A stretch of DNA of 64,000 nt from Streptomyces griseoluteus (GCF_004784465.1 NZ_SRRU01000008.1:124001-188000), one strand, 5' to 3'; positions 33,247 to 41,774 are shown, counted from the stretch's first letter. The notes: a model not told the origin generated them from the sequence alone. Numbers and translations are program-made.

Positions 33247-34323
33247 TCAGACCGTGTCGGCCGGCGGCCCGGGGTCGGGCGCCGGTTCCGCTCCGGTCTC
33301 GGGAGCGGGAGGTCTCGGCGGATCGAATCGGCGTAGGAGGTCCTCCGCTGTCTCATGGCGGTTGTGCTGCTCGACGAGCTGCGAGAACTGTCGGGCCAGC
33401 ATCGCCCGCCGGTCGTCGTCCTCCGTGAAGCCCATAGCTTCGAAGAACCCCGACAGGTGGTCTGCAGCCGAGGGCTCACGGGCTGGGAGATCGGCAGACT
33501 CCGTGCCGATGTCCGGCGTACAGGGTCCTCCTGGCCGGTTCGGCAGCATCTCGAGCAGGCGCTCGGGGACGTCGGTGTCGTTGGCAGCGGAGGTCAGCTG
33601 CGCCAGCAAGGGGAGGTCGGCCACGGTCTTCGCCACGTGCTCGTCGTTCCTGGTGAGCCACCACACGACGGCGCTGCCGGTGTCCTTGAGGGCGTCCTCG
33701 CCCAGATACCGGCGCTTGCTCTGCTCGTACTTGCGCTGGTGCTCCCAGACCGCCTCGTCCTTGCGCACGCCGGCGAGCCGATCCAGACGCTCCTGGTCCT
33801 CGTCGGGCAACGTGAGGTTGATGTCCTCGGCCATCGCCCGGAGGTGGCCCGTGGAATCCGGGCACATGCGGCTGAGGGCGCCACCGAGTTCGTGCTGAAG
33901 GAGCGAGGCGTGGCCGGGTTCCCGCTTCTCGGCAATCGCGCGGGCCCGGCTGAGGACCGCGTCGACGGCGAGGCCGGCCGGGTTGACGACCGTGCCGCGC
34001 CCCGGACCGTCGGCGAAGCACCACCGTACGGTCGCCGAGAAGACGAAGTGGTAGTCGTCCCAGAGGCTCGGGAGCGCGACTCGGTTGACGCGGTACTCGG
34101 TTCGCTCCACTGGGGCAGCCGTGAGCTGCTCCTCGAAGCTGACCGGCACCGGGCCGCGGCGCTGCGAGGCCACCCGGAACGTCACCGTGGGCAGCACCAG
34201 AAGAAGCGCGGCCAGCACCGGCCAGGTCCAGCCGGGCCATCGCTGCACCAAGCCGACGATGGTCAGCAGCAGGCCGCACATAACAGTGAGGAACACGGTC
34301 GTCGTCTTGCGTGCGGTCGTCAT
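33247..34323 (-). CDS. Two-span membrane protein of the TIR operon
   Basis: The 358-residue protein has two adjacent N-terminal spans (about 8-25, FLTVMCGLLLTIVGLV; 30-48, WPVLAALLLVLPTV). A large cytoplasmic region follows, with a beta-rich part (VSFEEQLTAAP, YHFVFSATVRW), a helical segment (LRAMAEDINLTLPDEDQERLDRLAGV, RKYEQSKRRYL) and an acidic, proline-rich tail. Its ATG overlaps the NTPase stop (ATGA). Such proteins may be membrane effectors or anchors in NTPase-centred conflict systems, which is inference. No family name can be given. Confidence 0.7.
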   Translation of the reverse strand: MTTARKTTTVFLTVMCGLLLTIVGLVQRWPGWTWPVLAALLLVLPTVTFRVASQRRGPVPVSFEEQLTAAPVERTEYRVNRVALPSLWDDYHFVFSATVRWCFADGPGRGTVVNPAGLAVDAVLSRARAIAEKREPGHASLLQHELGGALSRMCPDSTGHLRAMAEDINLTLPDEDQERLDRLAGVRKDEAVWEHQRKYEQSKRRYLGEDALKDTGSAVVWWLTRNDEHVAKTVADLPLLAQLTSAANDTDVPERLLEMLPNRPGGPCTPDIGTESADLPAREPSAADHLSGFFEAMGFTEDDDRRAMLARQFSQLVEQHNRHETAEDLLRRFDPPRPPAPETGAEPAPDPGPPADTV

Positions 34324-36338
34324 GATCGCCCCCTTCTGGCCGATGCCGACGGGGCGGCAGGACCGAGGTTCTGTGCCACGCCGATCTTGTGGAGCAACAG
34401 GTCGGTCGTCTCGGTGGAGTGGGCGCCGACGCCCGGAGAAGCGAACTCCGCCTGGCGTGCGGACGCGTACAACGCGGCGAACGCCGCGCCCCGGTCCTCC
34501 CCGCATCGGTCGGCGGCAGCGACCATCAGGTCGAGGAGGACCTCCCCCCGGTCACCGGCGCCCTCGGCCGTCCAGTGCAGCCAGCTCTGTATCTCTGCCC
34601 GTGGTGCCACGCGTCGGCCTTCCGGCCGCGACACCGCGTGGGTCAGCACGGCACGCCAGCACGTGATCAGCGAGCGTCGTACCCTGTCCTCGTCGACCAG
34701 AGCGCGAGTGGTGACGGAGCGGTCCGTGAGCGGCTCCGGATCGCTGACGCGCAGAAAGATGGCCAGGTCGGTTGGTGCGAGGTCGCCGCGTGCCAGCCGG
34801 TCGAGCAGCCTTCGACGTAGCCGTCGGCTGCCGGCCACCAGGTCGCACAGGGCCTGCAGCGCATGGGCCGCGCCGCGCTCGCGCCGGGCGAGATGGTGCA
34901 GCCGGATCAGGGCGTGGTCCGGATGGTCCAGCGCGAGGACGTCGGCACAGACCTGGACCAGCACCTGGGCGAACTCACCGGTCAGCCGGCGGTACGCGCA
35001 CCACTGGTAGATCCGCTCACGGAAGTCCCTGCCATGGGCGGGGTCCGCGAGACCGCAGGTGAGCGCCTGGACCGCGGCCTCCGACCGGGCTCTGCCCGCT
35101 CCCTGTGCGCCCCACCGTTCGGCGAGCGCGGCGAGCGTGTCGGGCCGCCCGGTTCGCAGATACTCACCCGCCAGCCGGGCCACCACTCCGTCGCGGACGT
35201 CCGGCACGAGATGCGGGTCGCTCGACTCGACGACCCGCGCGGCCCACGCGCCGAGGTGCGGCCGCAGGTCGGGCATGTGGTCCCAGAAGTGGGCGCGGAC
35301 GGCGGAGTCGTAGTCCAGCTCGGTGAACCGCACGCGACCGTCCGGCCCAGGGCGGGCCGAGATCTCCGACAGCCGCTGGGCGAGGTCCTTGCGCTGGAGG
35401 AGCGGAGTCTCCTCCTCAGGGGCCCCGACCGTGCTCAGCAGAAGTGCGGCCGCCCAGTGGACGACGTCGGCGTGCGCGCCGTTGAGCATGGACACGGCGA
35501 CCATCAGGGCGCGTTGGGAGGCGTCGGGTAAACCGGCGACGCGGTCGGCGACTTCGGCGCGGCGCCCGGCGCGCGCACGTTTCGCGGCCGCGCACCACTC
35601 GGGGAATCCCTCGCCGGGCCCGGCCGTTTCGCGGGCACGGCGTATGCGGTCGGCGAAGTCGGCGATCTCCCGCATGGGTTTGCGTTCGCTCAGGAACTCG
35701 TCGACAGTGACGTCGTTCCGGAGAAACTGCTCGCACGGCACGCCGTGGGCGCGCAGGTGTCGTCTGAGAACCTCCATGGGGAAAGCTGGCGGTCCGGTCT
35801 CGACACGGAAGTGCTGCAGGTCGGGATCGAGGGTCCCTTCGTGCGGCATGACGACGACGAGATGGGCTCGCCGCTCGCGCACCGTCTGGCGCAGGGCGGG
35901 AAGGCCGACCCGGGCCGCATGCCACAGACCGGCCTCCGCGGTGGACAGGTCGAGCAGCAGCCGGTCACCCGGGTCGACGAAAGCCGGGTCGTCGTACAGC
36001 GGCAGCTCGTCCCGCTCGGCGGGCAGGAGCTCGCGGAAGGCACCGTCGGGACGGTGGTGTTCGCGCAACAGTACGCGAGCCGTGGCCGAGCGGCCGCTGC
36101 CGGGAGCACCGTCGAGGATGACGGTGCCCGTCTCCTCGAGCGTGTTGCGTGCCCTTCCCATGTTGACCGGAGCGACTAACACCCTTCGGATCCAGCGCAG
36201 TTGATCATCGGGAAGCTGCCGGAAGACCGGCTTTCGGGGTTTGTCGGCAGCGGAACCGAGGTTGACGTAGATGTGGCCGTCGCCCGTGTGGGTGACGCCC
36301 CGCGTGCTCTCGACCCGGGTGGTGTGTTCTCTGCTCAC
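34320..36338 (-). CDS. STAND-like P-loop protein with altered Walker A
   Basis: The 672-residue protein starts with a short motif, GVTHTGDGHIYVNLGS, akin to the glycine-rich tails of its neighbours. It then has a P-loop at 77-84, GAPGSGRS, in which arginine replaces the usual lysine. RLLLDLSTAE and HLVVVMPHEG could be further nucleotide-fold strands. The rest is helical repeat-like (AALAERWGAQGAGRARSEAA, LALDHPDHALIRLHHLARR), suiting a sensing or scaffold role. GTG start and TIR stop overlap as GTGA, and its own stop overlaps the membrane protein start. The overall plan resembles STAND-type NTPases of conflict systems, but whether it hydrolyses NTP is doubtful. Confidence 0.65.
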   Translation of the reverse strand: MSREHTTRVESTRGVTHTGDGHIYVNLGSAADKPRKPVFRQLPDDQLRWIRRVLVAPVNMGRARNTLEETGTVILDGAPGSGRSATARVLLREHHRPDGAFRELLPAERDELPLYDDPAFVDPGDRLLLDLSTAEAGLWHAARVGLPALRQTVRERRAHLVVVMPHEGTLDPDLQHFRVETGPPAFPMEVLRRHLRAHGVPCEQFLRNDVTVDEFLSERKPMREIADFADRIRRARETAGPGEGFPEWCAAAKRARAGRRAEVADRVAGLPDASQRALMVAVSMLNGAHADVVHWAAALLLSTVGAPEEETPLLQRKDLAQRLSEISARPGPDGRVRFTELDYDSAVRAHFWDHMPDLRPHLGAWAARVVESSDPHLVPDVRDGVVARLAGEYLRTGRPDTLAALAERWGAQGAGRARSEAAVQALTCGLADPAHGRDFRERIYQWCAYRRLTGEFAQVLVQVCADVLALDHPDHALIRLHHLARRERGAAHALQALCDLVAGSRRLRRRLLDRLARGDLAPTDLAIFLRVSDPEPLTDRSVTTRALVDEDRVRRSLITCWRAVLTHAVSRPEGRRVAPRAEIQSWLHWTAEGAGDRGEVLLDLMVAAADRCGEDRGAAFAALYASARQAEFASPGVGAHSTETTDLLLHKIGVAQNLGPAAPSASARRGRS

Positions 36339-37093
36339 TGTCGGTCGTCCTGGGGCCGCTCCGGATCCCCGAACCGCTGGTGGACGTCCCCGTGGTGGTC
36401 GCCCTCGGTGTACGTCGTCCCGGTGCCCGAGATGTAGCGGTCGCCCGACACATGGCGTGAGTTGTTGTAGATGCTGCCGCTGCCCGTGTGGACCGTGCCG
36501 TGGGAGTTCTTCACGATCGTGCCGCCGACGTCACCGCTGAAGTCGCCCGCTTGGACGGACGTTCCACTCACGTCCCCGATCGAGTTGTGCACGCTGGTCG
36601 ACGCCGGCGACGGCTCGCCGGGCTCGATCAGGTCCCGCAGCTCGGGCACCAGCTCGGCGACCAGATCACCGATACGCCGGACGCCGGCCTCGGTGTCGTG
36701 AGTGCTGTCGAACGGTAGGGACTGCAGATCGGCGAGCCGCGCCAGCTCGGGGGGCATGGCCGATTTGTTCAGTCGGTCGGTCTTGCGGCCGTCCAGCACG
36801 GGAACGACGATGAGCCCGCACTCGAACGCGGCCTCGATCTCCTTGCGCACCCAGTCGTCGGGATCTTGCAACCGACTGCGGAAGTTCGTCCAGTCCGGTC
36901 CTACGACGGCCAGCAGCACGCAGCTGTGGCGTAACGCGGTCAGGAGAACCTCGGGGTAGGCGTCCCCTGGGGTGATGGACCTGGACGCGCGGAAAACGCG
37001 GTCCTGGCCGAAGCGACGTGACAGCTCCTGGTCGAGGAGGGCCGCGGTCCGCTCGCCGTCGCCGGTGCGGTAGTTGATGAACACGTGGGGCAT
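36335..37093 (-). CDS. TIR-domain protein with C-terminal glycine-rich beta repeats
   Basis: The 252-residue protein has a TIR domain (about 1-150): FINYRTGDGERTAALLDQEL as the BB-loop side, DRVFRASRSITPGDAYPEV, a CVLLAVVGPDW strand and the glutamate-bearing WVRKEIEAAFECG, where many bacterial TIRs have the NAD-cleaving glutamate. Residues about 168-245 are short repeats rich in G, N, S and T (VHNSIGDVSGTSVQ, IVKNSHGTVHTGSGSIYNNS, RYISGTGTTYTEGDHHG), probably a small beta-helix for assembly or localisation. It starts 13 bases after the XRE-TPR gene. NAD depletion on activation is known for related TIR defence proteins and is inferred here. Confidence 0.88.
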   Translation of the reverse strand: MPHVFINYRTGDGERTAALLDQELSRRFGQDRVFRASRSITPGDAYPEVLLTALRHSCVLLAVVGPDWTNFRSRLQDPDDWVRKEIEAAFECGLIVVPVLDGRKTDRLNKSAMPPELARLADLQSLPFDSTHDTEAGVRRIGDLVAELVPELRDLIEPGEPSPASTSVHNSIGDVSGTSVQAGDFSGDVGGTIVKNSHGTVHTGSGSIYNNSRHVSGDRYISGTGTTYTEGDHHGDVHQRFGDPERPQDDRQ

Positions 37094-37106
37094 GCCAGTG
37101 ACTCCT

Positions 37107-38399
37107 TCAGATGGTGGAGGGGCGCGACAACGTGCCGAGTCGCGGTCCCAGCTGGCGTACGGAGGAATGGTTCGCGTGGCGCGCCAGGGCGCGGGCGAGC
37201 CGTCTCAGGTCGGTCGTGACCGTGGCGGAACCCACGGCCTCCACTCCGTCGAGCAGGGGCGCCGCCAGGTCGCAGGCGTGGTCGATCTCGCCGGCCGACG
37301 CGTAGGCGAGTGCGCGGCGGACGCCGTACCTGACCTGGGTGCGAACCGCGTCCCCGCCGACCAGGGCGAGTTGTCGGTCCAGTTCCTCGCTCGCCTCCCG
37401 CGGCTGCCCGAGATCGACCAGGCACCAGCCGGTGACCATGCCGACCGGATCGGGAAGGTGCATGGTGCCGATCACCGGCTCGTCGGTCCCTTCGTCCCGG
37501 AGAGAAAGAAGCGCACGCGCGCGGTCCAGCGCGTCCAGACAGGACCGGCGGTCACCCGCCAGGGCGTGGCCCTGGGCTTCGCGCTGTGCAGCGAGCCCGC
37601 GTATCCGCGGGGGCAGGGCCCTGCTCTGCGCGCGACGGGCCAGAGCGACTGTCTGCTCGGCGTCGTCCCGGTACAGCGTGATCAGGGCCCGGCGGACCAG
37701 CGCGTAACCCGCCAGTGCCCGGTCGCCGCCGGCGGCCGCCAGATCGACCGCGCGCTGCGTCCACCACAGAGCTGCCCGCTCGTCCCCGGTCTCCTGCACC
37801 AGCCAGCCGACGTATTCGGCGTACCGGGAGCCAAGGGCCAGCAGGTGGCGACGGGTGCCGCTGTCATAGTGGGCGGACAGTTCCCGCAGGGTGTGGGTCT
37901 GTGCGATCAGAACGGGCAGGAGTAGACCGGGCGCCACCGTCTGGCCGAGTCTGCGGTAGTGGGTGAACAGCGAGCGGGAGGCTTCCACCATTTCCGCGCC
38001 CGCGGCCGGCGAGGCCGGGCCCGCGCTGTCCGACCGCCACGCCAGCAGCGAAGCGGCACCGGCGCCTAGGGCATCCCGTCGACTCAAGGGCTGGAAGGTG
38101 TTCGGGCCGTCCGGCGACAATTGCATGATCCAGTCCTCCTCGTGGACAAAGCCTGGCGCCGGATCGACGGGCGGGTCGGTGGTCTCTGGTACGAGCAGGG
38201 ACAGCAGGGCCCCGCCGGCCCCGAGGGCGGCGTCACACAGGCGGCCGAGGTCACGGCTGGGGGTCTTCAGGCCCCGCTCCACCTTGCTCAACTGCGCCTT
38301 GCTGTAGTGCACGGAGCCCGACAGGGCAGTGAGGCTGAGCCCTGCTTCCAGACGCCGCTTCCTCAACTCCTCGCCGAACCCGGTGGACGGCTGTGGCAC
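37107..38399 (-). CDS. XRE regulator with TPR-like repeats, head of the TIR operon
   Basis: The 430-residue protein has an N-terminal helix-turn-helix (about 8-65: LRKRRLEAGLSLTALSGSV, YSKAQLSKVERGLKTPS). A long alpha-helical region of TPR-like repeats follows (ERAALWWTQRAVDLAAAGGD, GYALVRRALITLYRDDAEQT, AQREAQGHALAGDRRSCLDAL). This architecture is common in Streptomyces regulators that sense peptides or proteins. GTG 38399 lies 5 bases after TGGAGG, far better than upstream in-frame starts (to 38606) that would run into the transposase remnant. It precedes the TIR gene by 13 bases, so it probably controls the whole operon. Confidence 0.82.
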   Translation of the reverse strand: MPQPSTGFGEELRKRRLEAGLSLTALSGSVHYSKAQLSKVERGLKTPSRDLGRLCDAALGAGGALLSLLVPETTDPPVDPAPGFVHEEDWIMQLSPDGPNTFQPLSRRDALGAGAASLLAWRSDSAGPASPAAGAEMVEASRSLFTHYRRLGQTVAPGLLLPVLIAQTHTLRELSAHYDSGTRRHLLALGSRYAEYVGWLVQETGDERAALWWTQRAVDLAAAGGDRALAGYALVRRALITLYRDDAEQTVALARRAQSRALPPRIRGLAAQREAQGHALAGDRRSCLDALDRARALLSLRDEGTDEPVIGTMHLPDPVGMVTGWCLVDLGQPREASEELDRQLALVGGDAVRTQVRYGVRRALAYASAGEIDHACDLAAPLLDGVEAVGSATVTTDLRRLARALARHANHSSVRQLGPRLGTLSRPSTI

Positions 38400-38559
38400 G
38401 GAAACCTCCAACCCCTCCCGCCATCGGCCGAGTCGGCGCTGCACGTAGCGTGCGGCAGTCTGGCCGGGGCGGACAAGACGATCGATGCTGTTTCCCGTTT
38501 CCTTCTCCGACATGGGAACGCGACATGCGCGGCAGGGAGGACTGGAGAAACGGACTATC

Positions 38560-38870
38560 TGGAAGTCGTGCCGAAAATGGAGGCGATCGTGCGCTCGACC
38601 CCCCACCGGAAGACGTCCAGGCCACTGCTCTGGTCCTCGCCCCGCTCGGCGATCACCGGTGTGATGCCGAGAGCCCGCACAAGACGGCGGTACTCGTGAT
38701 GGTCGTAGCCGCGGTCCGTGAGCAGGGCATCAGGCCGTTGGCACGGGCGGCCGCCCGGCCCCGCTACCCGCGGGATCCTGCCGAGCAGAGGCGGCAACCG
38801 GGTGACGTCGCCAACGGTTACCGCCGGTCAGCGACATCGCGAGCGGGATGCCCTGACCGTCGCCCGCCGG
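38560..38870 (-). pseudogene. IS5-family transposase remnant
   Basis: Fragments of a DDE transposase are seen on the minus strand. DGQGIPLAMSLTGGNR is followed, after a one-base insertion, by DVTRLPPLLGRIPRV, DALLTDRGYDHHEYRRLV and GLDVFRWGVERTIASI. The last holds the final acidic residue of the DDE motif (VERT). Both ends are missing, so it cannot move. It sits directly upstream of the TIR operon's regulator. Confidence 0.8.
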
Positions 38871-39177
38871 GTGCCCTCTCGTCCATTGCGCCGGCGCCAT
38901 GGGCCTCCTCGGGACCGTCGTCATTCCCGACGCCGAGACGGAAGCGGCAGCCGACTCCATTGCGGCGGTCCTCCGCGTGACCTGCTGTGCCACGATCACC
39001 CGCGCCCGCGAGCGGGGCTGGTCCTAGGTCGGCAGGGCAGCCGGTTGCTACGCCACCGGGGGCTGTACGGGTAGGTCATGATGAGCGTCCGAGGGAGGGG
39101 CGGGCGGCGCCCGACCCGTACGACAGAAGAGCCCTGTATCCGCCATGCCGCCGCCTCCCAGCAGCGATACTGGATGC

Positions 39178-39540
39178 ATGGACCCGACGATCACCGCTCC
39201 CCGCGCCGAGGTGCTGCGGGACCGCTACCGCAGCCGACTGCCCGAGCGTTTGCAGGAGCTGGCCGGCCCCGTCGAGGGCAACGTGGAGCTGCCGCTCCAC
39301 GTCGTCTGGTCCGGGCGGACGAGCTACAGCCTGGACCGTCCGAAGTCCCGCATGACGCTCTACCGGACTGTCCTCGCCGAAGGACTGCAGGAGGACCTGG
39401 TGGCCCTCCTGCACCACCGGCTGCTCACCGAGCAGTGGTCCGTCCTGCGGCGCTTGGTCAGTCCCTACATCCGCGAGGTCTGGGAGGACGCCTTCCCTGA
39501 GCTGCTCCGCACCGCTCCGGCCGACACGACCGCCGCGTGA
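39178..39540 (+). CDS. Probable antitoxin-position partner of an AbiEii-type protein
   Basis: The 120-residue protein (MDPTITAPRAEVL...) is helical and basic in its first half, with LQELAGPVEGNVELPLHVVWSG and SRMTLYRTVLAEGLQEDLV. It is coupled by a GTGA overlap to the nucleotidyltransferase gene. It is too short for a classical AbiEi antitoxin and I see no helix-turn-helix of that type, so the antitoxin role is inferred only from position. The start at ATG 39178 is preferred over ATG 39145, because a conserved-looking N-terminus begins there. Confidence 0.6.
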   Translation: MDPTITAPRAEVLRDRYRSRLPERLQELAGPVEGNVELPLHVVWSGRTSYSLDRPKSRMTLYRTVLAEGLQEDLVALLHHRLLTEQWSVLRRLVSPYIREVWEDAFPELLRTAPADTTAA

Positions 39541-40196
39541 AGCTCACTCCGCTCCACGAGCGTCTCCTCGCCGACATCCTCGACCTCGGCTCCCCCTACC
39601 CTCTGGTCCTCACCGGCGGATACGCCGTGCAGGCCCACGGCCTGGTCGAACGCTTCAGCCGCGACCTCGACGTCGCCACCGAGAACCCCGCTCCGATGCG
39701 GGAGATCGTCGCCTCACTCACAGCAGGTCTCAGCGCGCGCGGATGGCGGACCACGCACGTCCAGACCGATCCGCTCAGCGGCCGTTTCCTCGTCACCGAT
39801 CCGGACACCGGCGAGGAATGCGAGGTCGACGTCCTCAAGGAGGCGTTCTGGGCCCCTCCCGCTCAGACCCCCTACGGCCCTGTTCTTTCCCTCGATGACG
39901 TGATCGGCACCAAGGTCCGTGCCCTCGCCGACCGCGGCACCGTCCGTGACCTCATCGACGTCCAAGCCGCCTCCCGCCACCGCTCCACCGCCGACCTCGA
40001 ATCCCTGGGCCGCCGTCGTGCCCACGACGAGTTCAGCCTTGAAGACCTCAGGGACCGGCTTATCGGCGCGGACTGGTACGAGGATGAGGACTACACCGCG
40101 TACGGGCTCACCTCCCGGCAGATCGAAGAACTCAAGGCGTGGGCACTGGAGTGGGCGGAGGATCTGGGTGCGCGGATCCATGACGGGAATGCCTGA
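39537..40196 (+). CDS. AbiEii/nucleotidyltransferase-like toxin
   Basis: The 219-residue protein has the nucleotidyltransferase signature of the AbiEii family: VLTGGYAVQAHGLVERFSRDLDVA, with the GG and the D-x-D pair, and later ECEVDVLKE with a third acidic residue. VLSLDDVIGTKVRALADRG then DLIDVQA carry the family's C-terminal motif. AbiEii toxins modify nucleic-acid substrates such as tRNA in studied cases, giving abortive infection. The GTG start overlaps the upstream stop (GTGA). The region next to the IS5 remnant fits an acquired toxin-antitoxin module. Confidence 0.85.
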   Translation: MKLTPLHERLLADILDLGSPYPLVLTGGYAVQAHGLVERFSRDLDVATENPAPMREIVASLTAGLSARGWRTTHVQTDPLSGRFLVTDPDTGEECEVDVLKEAFWAPPAQTPYGPVLSLDDVIGTKVRALADRGTVRDLIDVQAASRHRSTADLESLGRRRAHDEFSLEDLRDRLIGADWYEDEDYTAYGLTSRQIEELKAWALEWAEDLGARIHDGNA

Positions 40197-40534
40197 AAGG
40201 GCAATTGGCCTACTTGAATCGCCCGTGGCTTCCAGGACTGCTGACGCCCGCCATCAGGAACCTCCGGCGTCTGGGCCTCCGAAGACGAACGTGCCCTTGT
40301 CCAGGACCTTTCGGCTGCTTCCCCATTGGCTGCGGTGAACCGGCCGTGCGGCAGCGGCATTCCCAGAACCGTTGCCAACTCAACCAGATGAGCGGCCTTC
40401 TGGACGGAGGTGGGCGCGGCACCCGCGGGCACGTGGACGCCGCCTGCACGGTGCGGTTGGTCGGCATGGTCTCGACGCACACGTCAGAGCCCGGGCTATC
40501 GACCGATCAGGGCCCGACCGCCCACCCAGCCGCC

Positions 40535-40882
40535 CCTGGCCGCAGCCACGTCCAGATCGCCGAAAGGCCCGAGGAACATCGCTACTTGTGGGCCGGGCGT
40601 GCCCTCACCCGGCACCGCGGCGGCTGGGGCGAACCCGGAAAGACCTTCGCCATCGGCCTCGGCTGGGAGATCCACCGGTCCCCACCGCCTCATCTACGCC
40701 GACGGCCTCGCAACGATGTCTCCGCCGCCACCCACGTCGGCATGGGCTGCCGCGCCTGCGAACGCCGAGACTGCCCCCAGCGTGCCGAATCACCTCTCGG
40801 CCGCCCGCTGCGGAGCGGCCAGGACCTGGCCGCTCTCGTCTTCTCGCGCGGCATCAGAAAAGTCGGCAACGGGTCAGTGTGA
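40535..40882 (+). pseudogene. Remnant of an ScfR/RamB-type regulator (DUF2083 end)
   Basis: The C-terminal third of a short-chain acyl-CoA-responsive XRE regulator can be read: RPEEHRYLWAGRALTRHRGG, GKTFAIGLGWEIH, then in another frame HRLIYADGLA, and back in the first frame HVGMGCRACERRDCPQRAESP and LGRPL. The cysteine motif CRxCERxDCPQRA is diagnostic for DUF2083. Two compensating frameshifts and loss of the N-terminal HTH part make it a pseudogene. About 335 bases between the AbiEii-like stop and this point hold nothing else recognisable. Confidence 0.75.
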
Positions 40883-40993
40883 GTCCTCGAACACCTGGCG
40901 ACAGCTGACCGGACATGCGAAACGAGGTAATCTCCGAAGACCGCCCTTGACCTGCAATAGCAGGCAGGGAGCAGACGAATCGGGAGTTTCTTC

Positions 40994-41413
40994 GTGTTTC
41001 GTACAATGTTCAAGTCCAAGATCCACCGTGCCACCGTCACCCAGGCCGACCTGCACTACGTGGGATCGGTGACCATCGACGCCGAGCTGCTGGAGGCGGC
41101 CGATCTGCTGCCCGGTGAGCTGGTGCACATCGTGGACATCACCAACGGCGCCCGGCTGGAGACCTACGTCATCGAGGGCGAGCGCGGGTCCGGCGTGATC
41201 GGGATCAACGGGGCGGCCGCGCATCTCGTGCAGCCCGGTGATCTGGTGATCATCATCAGTTACGCTCAGGTCTCCGATGCCGAGGCGCGCGAGCTGAAGC
41301 CCAGGGTCGTGCACGTGGACGCGGGGAACCGGATCGTGGCCCTCGGCTCCGACGCGTCCGAGCCGGTGCCCGGTTCCGACCAGCAGCGCAGTCCGCAGGC
41401 CGTTTCGGCCTGA
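40994..41413 (+). CDS. panD: Aspartate 1-decarboxylase
   Basis: PanD makes beta-alanine for pantothenate and CoA. The 139-residue proenzyme has the self-cleavage site YVGS (Gly24-Ser25), where Ser25 becomes the pyruvoyl cofactor. It also has DIDA-like VTIDAELLEAADLLPGELV, VDITNGARLETYV and INGAAAHLVQPGDLVIIISY, all as in the family. GTG 40994 is 7 bases after GGAG and gives the usual MxRTMFKSKIHRA N-terminus. A short tail beyond the core (SEPVPGSDQQRSPQ) is specific to some Streptomyces. The 40.9-kb side ends the accessory block. Confidence 0.96.
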   Translation: MFRTMFKSKIHRATVTQADLHYVGSVTIDAELLEAADLLPGELVHIVDITNGARLETYVIEGERGSGVIGINGAAAHLVQPGDLVIIISYAQVSDAEARELKPRVVHVDAGNRIVALGSDASEPVPGSDQQRSPQAVSA

Positions 41414-41438
41414 GGGTGGACGACGACCAGGAGCGTGC

Positions 41439-41774
41439 GTGCCCATGAGCGGTGTGGAGATTCGTGACGACCGGACGGCGGGCCGGCTCGAGGCCGTCGC
41501 CGGGGGCGAAGTCGTCGGGCACATCGAGTACTTCGTGCTCGACTCGCCCGCGCGCGCCCTGGTTCCCGTCCACACCCTCGTGGAGCCCGCCCACGAGGGC
41601 AAGGGCATCGCGGGGGCGCTCGCCCGGGAGCTGTACGCGCTCGCCGGGCGGGAGGGCGTGCCCGTCGTGCCGCTGTGTCCGTACGTCGCCGCCTGGGCCG
41701 AGCGGCATCCCGACGAGGCGCCTGCCGCCGATCCCGCGCTGGTCGCCGCCGCGAAGGAGCGGGTGCGCCGCTGA
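41439..41774 (+). CDS. GNAT-like N-acetyltransferase (YjdJ type)
   Basis: The 111-residue protein is a short GNAT-fold protein. VGHIEYFVLDSPARALVPVHTLV gives the central strands, and HEGKGIAGALARELYALAG supplies the acetyl-CoA loop (Q/R-x-x-G-x-G/A). It matches small YjdJ-like acetyltransferases. GTG 41439 lies 5 bases after AGGAG; ATG 41445 is the alternative. It follows panD by 25 bases on the same strand and may be co-transcribed. The substrate is unknown. Confidence 0.85.
   Translation: MPMSGVEIRDDRTAGRLEAVAGGEVVGHIEYFVLDSPARALVPVHTLVEPAHEGKGIAGALARELYALAGREGVPVVPLCPYVAAWAERHPDEAPAADPALVAAAKERVRR

Noticed and set aside
38898..39029. Small plus-strand frame (MGLLGTVVIPD...)
   Set aside because: It overlaps the transposase remnant on the other strand and has no ribosome site or homology that I recognise.
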